Assembly (NCBI GenBank): GCA_031285105.1
Contig: JAITWV010000212.1
Coordinates: 1-12,698 of the forward strand
Direction: 5' to 3'
Source of the DNA: Streptococcaceae bacterium
Lineage (GTDB): Bacteria > Bacillota > Bacilli > Lactobacillales > Streptococcaceae
DNA length: 12,698 nucleotides
Shown here: positions 7,060 to 12,698 of the stretch, in pieces
Position numbering within the stretch: the stretch's first letter is position 1
Layout: every line of letters begins with the position of its first letter
Position numbers and translations under genes: made by a program
The notes under the pieces: generated by a model
The model's database searches: none
Seen by the model: only the letters and a program-made list of their open reading frames with translations
What the model was told of the DNA's origin: nothing

Positions 7060-7998
7060 ATGGCAAAAGTATTAATCACGCCACGTTCGTTTGCAAAACA
7101 TGACAAATCACCTTACGAACGTTTAAAAAAAGCTGGTATTGAAGTAATTGACAATCCAGTTGGTGACATTTTAACAAAAGAACAAATGATGAACCACTTA
7201 AAAGAGGTGGATGCGGTAATTTTAGGAGTTGACCCAATGGATGGAGAAGTAATTGGTTCAGCTTCTGATTTATCAGTCATTTCAAAATATGGTGTTGGGT
7301 TAGATAATATTGACTTAAACACTGCAAAAGACAAGGACATCGAAGTAACAGTTACTCAAAATGCGAACTCTTCAGCAGTAGCCGATTACGCATTTGGCTT
7401 GATGTTATCAGTAGCTAGACGCGTAACCGAAATACATAATGGCTGTGTCGATGGCGACTGGTCAAAAAAAGTAGCAGTAGATGTTTATGGCAAAAAATTA
7501 GGCGTTTTAGGACTTGGCGCAATTGGTCAAGGAGTTGTTGAACGAGCGGCAGGCTTTGCAATGGATGTTTATGGTTATGACATTGCTTATAATGATGCGT
7601 TCATGTATAAGTACGAAGTCAAAAAATCAAGCATCGAAGAAATCATCAAAGAATGTGATTTTATCAGTATTCACATGCCTTTAGTACCACAAACCAAGCA
7701 CTTATTTAATAAAGAAACATTCAAAATGGCTAAAGACAATCTGATTTTAATCAACACAGCTCGCGGTGGCATTGTATGTGAAGATGATTTATATGAAGCT
7801 TTAACAACAGGACAAATTTATGGTGCGGGTGTTGATGTTTTTGAACACGAACCAGCACATGAATCAAAATTATTACAATTAGATAATGTCATTGTCGGCT
7901 CACACTGTGCGGCATCGACTATTGGTGCAGTAGATACCATGAGTCATATGGCAGTAGATAATGTTTTAGCAGTACTAAGAAACCGAGGAAAAATCTAA
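7060..7998 (+). CDS. D-isomer-specific 2-hydroxyacid dehydrogenase (phosphoglycerate dehydrogenase-like)
   Basis: A 312-residue cytoplasmic NAD(P)-dependent dehydrogenase. The Rossmann domain (about 100-285) contains GLGAIG (residues 151-156) and Asp174 in YGYD, the acid that usually favours NAD. The catalytic triad of the family is complete: Arg235 in NTARGG, Glu264 in EHEP and His282 in GSHCAAST. The N- and C-terminal pieces form the substrate domain with SKYGVGLDNID. It is shorter than serine-pathway SerA and lacks an ACT domain. Its place in a PTS-UxuA-Eda operon argues for oxidation or reduction of a 2-keto sugar acid rather than serine synthesis; this is inference. The ribosome binding site is AAAGGA. 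Its stop overlaps the next start (TAATG), so translation of the two is probably coupled. Confidence 0.87.
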   Translation: MAKVLITPRSFAKHDKSPYERLKKAGIEVIDNPVGDILTKEQMMNHLKEVDAVILGVDPMDGEVIGSASDLSVISKYGVGLDNIDLNTAKDKDIEVTVTQNANSSAVADYAFGLMLSVARRVTEIHNGCVDGDWSKKVAVDVYGKKLGVLGLGAIGQGVVERAAGFAMDVYGYDIAYNDAFMYKYEVKKSSIEEIIKECDFISIHMPLVPQTKHLFNKETFKMAKDNLILINTARGGIVCEDDLYEALTTGQIYGAGVDVFEHEPAHESKLLQLDNVIVGSHCAASTIGAVDTMSHMAVDNVLAVLRNRGKI

Positions 7999-8684
7999 TG
8001 AGAACTCAATCGATTAAATGCGTGATTTTCGACTTAGATGGTACGTTAGTAGATACGGAAAATATCTTTATCGAAGGATACCGCCGGGCATTTGAAAGAC
8101 GCAAGTTAACGATTGAACTCTCAGAAATTCAAAGCTGGGTCGGAAAAAGTGCAGAGTCAACACTTGAAAAAATTGATCAATATACCAATCATCGCTATCT
8201 TTCAGAGATTATTCGAATGGAGCGTATTCAATATTTCAGAGAATGTTTTGAACAACGAACATTAAGCCTAAGACCTTATGCGAAAGATATTTTAGATTTT
8301 TGTAAAACCAATGGCTTAAAAATTGGACTAGCAACCTCAACACCAGAAAATTTTGGAATTGAAATTTTAAACTATTTTGGCATATTTGACGCCTTTGATT
8401 TCATCGTTTTTGGTGATCATGTCAACGAATTAAAACCAGCACCAGATGTTTATAATCGGGCTGTTTCTCGCTCAGGTATTGCTAGGGGATCGTGTTTAGC
8501 AGTAGAAGATTCTGAAAGTGGCGTCGACTCAGCGCTTGCTGCCAAATTAAAAGTTGTCCAAGTCGTTGATATGTCACGTGATTTTATGAATATTCACAAA
8601 AACGCGATGAAACATTTAACCAGTTTAGATCAATTAAAGCTTGTTTTGATGGAAATTGATTCCAACATCAAAATTTTCGCTTAA
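7998..8684 (+). CDS. HAD-superfamily phosphatase, beta-phosphoglucomutase-like, operon copy
   Basis: A 228-residue HAD hydrolase. Motif I is FDLDGT with Asp12 and Asp14; a helical cap follows; motif II is LATSTP; motif III is the Lys in ELKPAPDVY; motif IV is VEDSESGV. All catalytic residues are present, so an active sugar-phosphate phosphatase is likely. It overlaps the preceding dehydrogenase stop by one base (TAATG), suggesting linked function, for example removal of phosphate from a PTS-made sugar-acid phosphate or repair of a dead-end product. It is homologous along its length to the divergent HAD gene at 2997-3668, so the locus carries two related phosphatases facing a shared control region. 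The substrate is unknown. Confidence 0.88.
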   Translation: MRTQSIKCVIFDLDGTLVDTENIFIEGYRRAFERRKLTIELSEIQSWVGKSAESTLEKIDQYTNHRYLSEIIRMERIQYFRECFEQRTLSLRPYAKDILDFCKTNGLKIGLATSTPENFGIEILNYFGIFDAFDFIVFGDHVNELKPAPDVYNRAVSRSGIARGSCLAVEDSESGVDSALAAKLKVVQVVDMSRDFMNIHKNAMKHLTSLDQLKLVLMEIDSNIKIFA

Positions 8685-8712
8685 ACATATAGAAATGAAA
8701 AGAGAAGATAAC

Positions 8713-9660
8713 ATGGGAAATGAAACAACATTAGAAGATTTATTTTTACGCTTTGGTGTATTTATGCATCGCCGCTTTTATGACCGAGAAAAACGTCGCT
8801 TCTTAATTGCTTTATCACAAGAATTTGAAGATATGGGTTTTACGACAGAGATTAAAATGAAAAAAGTAGGGGCATTTAAAGTGCGTAATTTGTATGTGGG
8901 TAATATCACTCGTGCAAATAAGATTTTTACTACATATTATGATACACCAACTGCTGGAAACTCTTCTTACAATGTCTTAGATAAAGCACCTAAAAAAGGC
9001 GTGATGCTTTCGAGCGCGATACCACTAGCTGCGATTATGATTTTTGGTGTGTTTTATATCCAGTATTTTGCTATGCCCGCTTGGTCGCAAAATTGGGTTT
9101 CATTACCAAGTATTCTCTCAATTCTTGTTTCACTAATTTTATTTGGCTTATTACTGCATTTACGTCGTGGATTTGGTCAACGTAACAATGCCATTCGCAA
9201 TACATCAAGTATTTTGGCGATAATTGAAGCAGCACGTAATATGGATGAACAACAACGCAGTAAATACGCTTTTGCTTTTACCGATTATGGAACAGTGAAT
9301 CATTTTGGTGAAAAATTGGTTCCTTATCATGCCAATGATGTGGAACAAGAAAAAACCTACATCATGTTAGATAGCATTGGTTCACTTGATGAATTGCAAC
9401 TATTAACTTCTGCCAATATGGTCGATAAAACCAAACGCATGATGCAAAAATTAGAAATGAATATGCCGTCTATAATTAATTTAGATGCACCAAATGCTGT
9501 ACAAAAGAAACTATATAAAAACAATGTGGTGATTACTGCAGGCAACAAAACAGCAGAAAACCAAATTGTCATGAATACAAAATTAAACAAAGAGTATTCA
9601 GACAAAATGATGGAAAACATTCGTCAACGTGCAAAAATTGTTTTGGCGATGATGAATTAA
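8713..9660 (+). CDS. Two-helix membrane protein resembling a degenerate M28 peptidase
   Basis: A 315-residue protein. The frame opens earlier (8656, inside the HAD gene), but ATG 8713 is preferred because AGAGAAG lies just upstream and the earlier starts have no ribosome binding site. Two membrane helices are visible (about 96-119 and 128-150), with soluble parts before and after on the same side of the membrane, probably the cytoplasm. The soluble parts read like an M28 aminopeptidase: YYDTP (75-79) for HYDT, NNAIRNTSSILAIIEAAR (158-175) for the DNASGVAALLE-type motif, FAFTDYGTVNHFGEKLV (187-203) for the f.EE.Gl.Gs motif, and MLDSIGS (218-224) for NLDsiG. The metal and catalytic residues expected in those motifs (His of HYD, Asp of DN, both Glu of EE) are absent, so it is probably not a peptidase. 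Its role in a sugar-acid operon is unknown. Confidence 0.55.
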   Translation: MGNETTLEDLFLRFGVFMHRRFYDREKRRFLIALSQEFEDMGFTTEIKMKKVGAFKVRNLYVGNITRANKIFTTYYDTPTAGNSSYNVLDKAPKKGVMLSSAIPLAAIMIFGVFYIQYFAMPAWSQNWVSLPSILSILVSLILFGLLLHLRRGFGQRNNAIRNTSSILAIIEAARNMDEQQRSKYAFAFTDYGTVNHFGEKLVPYHANDVEQEKTYIMLDSIGSLDELQLLTSANMVDKTKRMMQKLEMNMPSIINLDAPNAVQKKLYKNNVVITAGNKTAENQIVMNTKLNKEYSDKMMENIRQRAKIVLAMMN

Positions 9661-9676
9661 CCCGAAAGGAAAACAT

Positions 9677-10672
9677 ATGAAAATCGCAATTATTAATTCG
9701 AGTAGTTTTGGTCAAAATTTCCCAGAGCATATCGAACAATTAGAGCAATATGGAACAGTTGAACGCTTTACTGTCCCAACACATACACCAGCCAAAGAAT
9801 TAGCAGAACTTTTAGCAGATCATGAAATTATTATCTCATCAGTAACACCATTTTTTACACGCGAGTTCTTTGAATTAAAACAAAACTTAAAATTAATCAG
9901 CCGTCATGGTATCGGTTATAACAATATCGATATGCAAGCAGCTACAGAATATGGCGTTCCTGTAACAATCGTTTCACCAGAAGTAGAAAACGATGCTGTT
10001 GCTGAAAATGCCGCTGCGATTTTGTTAGCAAACATGCGTAAAGTCTTACCTGCTGAACAAGCAACAAAAACATCAAACTGGGCAAAACGTAACACCTTCT
10101 TAGGTCGCCAAGTACGCGAAAAAACAGTTGGCGTTATCGGCTTTGGCAACATCGGCTCACGTGTTGGTGAAATTATGTATGGTGGCTTCAAAACTCGTTT
10201 ACTAGTTTTCGATCCATATGCAACACCAGAACGTTTAGCTTTACCAGGTGTTGAACAAGTTGAATTAGACTACTTATTAGAAAACTCAGACATCATTTCA
10301 TTAAACGCAAAAATCACAGGTGAGTCTAAATACATGATTTCAGACCGTGAATTTAACTTAATGAAAGATGGCGTATATATCGTCAATACCGCTCGTGGCG
10401 AGTTATTTGACGAAGATGCATTATGTCGCGCATTAGATTCAGGCAAATTAGCCGGCGTTTCAATGGACGTTGTAGAAAACGAACCAATTGATGGCACACA
10501 CCGTTTATTAACATATGACAACGTAATCATCACACCACACACATCAGCTTACACAGCAGAATGTCTATATGAAATGGGTAACAAATGCGTATCAGACGTA
10601 GTGAACTTGCTGACAGGTAAAGAATTACAAGTACAAGTAAACCCAGAAGTAAAAGTTTTACAAACGGTATAG
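9677..10672 (+). CDS. D-isomer-specific 2-hydroxyacid dehydrogenase, second copy
   Basis: A 331-residue cytoplasmic dehydrogenase of the same superfamily as the 7060-7998 product but well diverged from it. The Rossmann motif is GFGNIG (155-160) with Asp179 in VFDP (NAD preference expected). The catalytic residues are Arg240 in NTARGE, Glu269 in ENEP and His288 in TPHTSAYT. RHGIGYNNID (76-85) is the substrate-domain signature. The TPHTSAYT form resembles D-lactate/2-ketogluconate-type reductases more than SerA. It starts 16 bases after the previous stop with an AAAGGAAAA site. Having two such enzymes in one operon suggests that the pathway oxidises and re-reduces, or handles two keto acids. 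This is inference; the substrate is not readable. Confidence 0.87.
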   Translation: MKIAIINSSSFGQNFPEHIEQLEQYGTVERFTVPTHTPAKELAELLADHEIIISSVTPFFTREFFELKQNLKLISRHGIGYNNIDMQAATEYGVPVTIVSPEVENDAVAENAAAILLANMRKVLPAEQATKTSNWAKRNTFLGRQVREKTVGVIGFGNIGSRVGEIMYGGFKTRLLVFDPYATPERLALPGVEQVELDYLLENSDIISLNAKITGESKYMISDREFNLMKDGVYIVNTARGELFDEDALCRALDSGKLAGVSMDVVENEPIDGTHRLLTYDNVIITPHTSAYTAECLYEMGNKCVSDVVNLLTGKELQVQVNPEVKVLQTV

Positions 10673-10682
10673 AGTGGTGAAA

Positions 10683-10805
10683 CGAGCGCTTAGGTTTGAA
10701 TGAATTTCTCAAAGATGATGGTTCTGCGCTTGCGTAGGTTCTCAGCTTTGAGAAATTTACTTCAAGACTGCTCCTGCGATTACTCGTCGCACGAAAAAAT
10801 GCTCG
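10683..10805 (+). repeat. Palindromic intergenic repeat, copy 2
   Basis: The core (10696-10765) is an imperfect hairpin. AATTTCTCAAAG (10703-10714) pairs perfectly with CTTTGAGAAATT (10746-10757), and TTGAA (10696-10700) pairs with TTCAA (10761-10765). The tip can fold as CTGCG/CGTAG. Further pairs outside are CGAGC (10683-10687) with GCTCG (10801-10805) and a side hairpin TGCGA/TCGCA (10775-10791). The core is related to copy 1 near 5890-5957. The element fills most of the 169-base gap before uxuA. No U tract follows, so it is not a standard terminator. Confidence 0.65.
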
Positions 10806-10841
10806 ATTGAACCCGGACTACTTAAAATTTAGGAGAAGAAT

Positions 10842-11939
10842 ATGAAATGGTCATTTCGCCATTACGGCAATAAAGATACAATTCCAGTCAAACACGTCAA
10901 ACAAATTCCAGGTGTCAAAGGAGTAGTAGGAACTCTTTTAGGCAAATTACCAGGAATGGTTTGGGAAATTGACGAAATCATGGAATTGAAAAACTCATTC
11001 ACACAAGAAGGTATGGAGCTTTACGGGATTGAATCAGTAGCAATTCATGACGCCATTAAAGCAGCAACCGATGAGCGTGATTTTTACATCGAAAATTACA
11101 AACAAACCTTACGCAACTTATCAGCATGTGGCATCCACTTAGTATGTTACAGCTTCAAACCAGTTTTCGGATGGACAAAAACAGACCTAAACTTTGAAAA
11201 CGAAGACGGCTCAAAATCATTATTATACGATGATGCCGTATTACAACAAATGAACCCACGCGACATGTATAAATTAATCAAAGGTCAATCAAACGGCTTC
11301 CAATTATCAGGTTGGGAAGAAGATCGCTTGCAAAAAATTGATCGCTTGATGGAATTATACGCAGACGTTACCGAAGAAGATTTATTTGCTAACTTAAAAT
11401 ATTTCTTAGAAGCTGTTATTCCAGTATGTGAAGAAGTGGACGTAAAACTGGGCATTCACCCGGATGATCCACCATGGGAAAACTTCGGCTTACCAAAAAT
11501 CACCCGTAACTTAGACGATTGCCGCCGTATTTTAGCAGCAGTTGATTCACCATACAACGGCATCACCCTTTGTACAGGTGCATTTGGAGCAGACCCGAAC
11601 AACAACATGGCTGAATTTGTTTACGAAATCGGCAACCGTATTAATTTTGTTCACTTCCGTAACGTTGAGTTCTTAGGCTACCGTAAATTTAAAGAAGTCG
11701 CACATTACTCACCAGAAGGATCGTTAGATATGTTTGCAATCATGAAAGCCTTAATCGACGTAGGTTATGATGGAGTTATCCGCCCAGACCACGGTCGTAT
11801 GATTTGGGATGAAGTAGCAATTCCAGGTTATGGCTTATATGATCGTGCTTTAGGAATCATTTACATGCAAGGATTACACGAGTCAATTACAAAAATGAAT
11901 GAATTATCAAAAACAAAAGAACTAGTGGGGACAAATTAA
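10842..11939 (+). CDS. uxuA: D-mannonate dehydratase family protein
   Basis: A 365-residue cytoplasmic metalloenzyme with a TIM-barrel fold. The known reaction is D-mannonate to 2-keto-3-deoxygluconate (KDG) plus water in hexuronate breakdown. The metal-binding set known from Streptococcus UxuA is in place: His206 in LGIHPDDPP, Cys244 in TLCTGAFG, His271 in NFVHFRNV and Asp316 in RPDHGR, with the neighbouring His317. The N-terminus MKWSFRHYG and the CYSFKPVFGWTKTDL stretch are also typical. The length is normal. The ribosome binding site is AGGAG, and the aldolase gene starts two bases after the stop codon begins a new frame, so the two are tightly coupled. No fructuronate reductase (UxuB), uronate isomerase or KDG kinase is in the window, so the enzyme may act on a phosphorylated or differently made substrate. 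Confidence 0.94.
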   Translation: MKWSFRHYGNKDTIPVKHVKQIPGVKGVVGTLLGKLPGMVWEIDEIMELKNSFTQEGMELYGIESVAIHDAIKAATDERDFYIENYKQTLRNLSACGIHLVCYSFKPVFGWTKTDLNFENEDGSKSLLYDDAVLQQMNPRDMYKLIKGQSNGFQLSGWEEDRLQKIDRLMELYADVTEEDLFANLKYFLEAVIPVCEEVDVKLGIHPDDPPWENFGLPKITRNLDDCRRILAAVDSPYNGITLCTGAFGADPNNNMAEFVYEIGNRINFVHFRNVEFLGYRKFKEVAHYSPEGSLDMFAIMKALIDVGYDGVIRPDHGRMIWDEVAIPGYGLYDRALGIIYMQGLHESITKMNELSKTKELVGTN

Positions 11940-11940
11940 T

Positions 11941-12609
11941 ATGAAAATGCAAGCAAACATGAACCATCCTTTCTATAAAGTGATGGATGAAGTCAAATTA
12001 TTACCATTATATACAGCAAAAGATTTAAGCGTATTACCATTGGCAGAAGAAATTCTTTTTAACAATGGCGTACCAGTTATCGAAGTAGCTTACCGCTCAG
12101 AATTAGCAACAGAAGCTATTCGTATCTTAGCTGAATCTGGTCGCATTCATGTTGGTGCTGGAACAGTTCGTACATTAGAACAAGCCAAAGCCGCAGTAGA
12201 AGCAGGCGCATCATTTGTTGTTTCACCATGTATCGTTCCAGAAGTTATCGAATACTGCATCGAAAAAGACGTACCAGTATTCCCAGGAGCAGTTACACCA
12301 TCTGAAATTCAAAGCTTAGTAACAAACTACGGCATCAATGTAGTGAAATTCTTCCCAGCTGATGTTTATGGTGGATTAAAAGCACTGAAAGGTTTATCAG
12401 GACCATTCCCAGATGTTCGTTTTGTGCCAACCGGTGGAATTAATGGTGAAAACTTCTTGGATTATGTTTCAGAAGATATCATCGTAGCAGCTGGTGGATC
12501 GTTTATCTTAACTGAAGATGGGATTAAAAAAGACGGAACTGGTGAGTGGGCGAATGAAAACTTAGCAGCTGTTGTAGCAAAAATGCCTAAAGCTTTGGTT
12601 ACTGTTTAA
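11941..12609 (+). CDS. eda: 2-keto-3-deoxy-6-phosphogluconate (KDPG) aldolase
   Basis: A 222-residue class I aldolase, normally splitting KDPG into pyruvate and glyceraldehyde-3-phosphate in the cytoplasm (Entner-Doudoroff and hexuronate pathways). The Schiff-base lysine is Lys136 in VVKFFPA. Glu48 and Arg52 in PVIEVAYR have the spacing seen in Escherichia coli Eda (Glu45, Arg49, Lys133). VGAGTV, SPCIVPEV, FPGAVTPSEI and PTGGING (the phosphate-binding glycine loop) are all family motifs. The C-terminal 20-30 residues (from about KKDGTGEW) are a little longer than in the minimal enzyme. ATG 11941 follows the uxuA stop after a single base, with GGGG in the uxuA end acting as ribosome binding site. 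It is the last gene before a terminator. Confidence 0.95.
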   Translation: MKMQANMNHPFYKVMDEVKLLPLYTAKDLSVLPLAEEILFNNGVPVIEVAYRSELATEAIRILAESGRIHVGAGTVRTLEQAKAAVEAGASFVVSPCIVPEVIEYCIEKDVPVFPGAVTPSEIQSLVTNYGINVVKFFPADVYGGLKALKGLSGPFPDVRFVPTGGINGENFLDYVSEDIIVAAGGSFILTEDGIKKDGTGEWANENLAAVVAKMPKALVTV

Positions 12610-12629
12610 TATTAAAAAAATAGATATGT

Positions 12630-12666
12630 AAAAGACTGGAGGAGAAGGTTTTCCAGTCTTTTTTTT
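12630..12666 (+). terminator. Rho-independent terminator closing the operon
   Basis: AAAAGACTGGA (12630-12640) pairs over 11 bp with TCCAGTCTTTT (12652-12662), with an 11-base loop and a T run from 12659 to 12666. It begins 20 bases after the aldolase stop. Confidence 0.9.
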
Positions 12667-12685
12667 GGATATATTAGGAGATTTC

Positions 12686-12698
12686 ATGGGTATTATTG
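12686..12698 (+). CDS. Start of a further gene, cut by the window edge
   Basis: An AGGAG ribosome binding site (12676-12680) is followed five bases later by ATG GGT ATT ATT (Met-Gly-Ile-Ile), then the window ends. The same four residues start the IIB protein, but that is too short to identify anything. The gene would lie downstream of the operon terminator. Confidence 0.45.

Noticed and set aside
8656..8712. Upstream extension of the M28-like protein to an ATT start
   Set aside because: It would overlap the HAD gene and has no ribosome binding site. ATG 8713 has a purine-rich AGAGAAG just upstream.
10530..10712. Minus-strand frames opposite the second dehydrogenase and repeat copy 2
   Set aside because: They lie antisense to a well-supported gene, without ribosome binding sites or recognisable domains.
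10683..10805. tRNA-like or riboswitch-like fold before uxuA
   Set aside because: The clustered hairpins suggested a structured RNA, but there is no tRNA arm consensus and the core matches repeat copy 1, so a repeat element explains it better.

Overview
This is a low-GC Gram-positive window, most likely from the Enterococcaceae or nearby Lactobacillales (Enterococcus/Vagococcus-like). The signs are AT-rich intergenic DNA, strong AGGAG-type ribosome binding sites, CcpA-type cre boxes, a pyrG gene with a Gram-positive CTP attenuator, and a mannose-class PTS with separate IIA and IIB subunits. No rRNA, tRNA, CRISPR array, insertion sequence or phage gene was seen.

Left part (1-3668), housekeeping. 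The 3' end of a decarboxylating 6-phosphogluconate dehydrogenase gene is followed by pyrG (CTP synthase). pyrG has its own promoter, a GGGC transcript start and a 20-bp perfect hairpin, the layout of reiterative-transcription attenuation. A small PH-like hypothetical gene comes next. It converges on a HAD-family phosphatase gene on the minus strand, with a bidirectional terminator between them.

Centre (3669-4101), a 433-bp divergent regulatory region. It holds a good promoter for the HAD gene, a good promoter for the operon to the right, and several cre or cre-like boxes, so both sides look subject to carbon catabolite control.

Right part (4102-12609), one long plus-strand sugar-acid gene cluster. 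Order: PTS IIC, IID, IIB, IIA, a D-2-hydroxyacid dehydrogenase, a second HAD phosphatase, a two-helix membrane protein resembling a degenerate M28 peptidase, a second D-2-hydroxyacid dehydrogenase, a mannonate dehydratase (UxuA) and a KDPG aldolase (Eda), closed by a terminator. The likely logic is that the PTS imports and phosphorylates a sugar acid (a gluconate-type substrate is the best guess), and redox and dehydration steps then give 2-keto-3-deoxy-(6-phospho)gluconate, which Eda splits to pyruvate and glyceraldehyde-3-phosphate (pyruvate and glyceraldehyde if the substrate is not phosphorylated). No KDG kinase is present in the window, which fits a pathway working on 6-phosphorylated intermediates.

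The cluster is broken up by RNA and DNA structure: a strong terminator-like hairpin between IID and IIB, two copies of a related palindromic repeat (before IIB and before uxuA), a weak hairpin after IIB, and a 30-bp dyad centred on a perfect cre between IIB and IIA. A new gene seems to start at the right edge.
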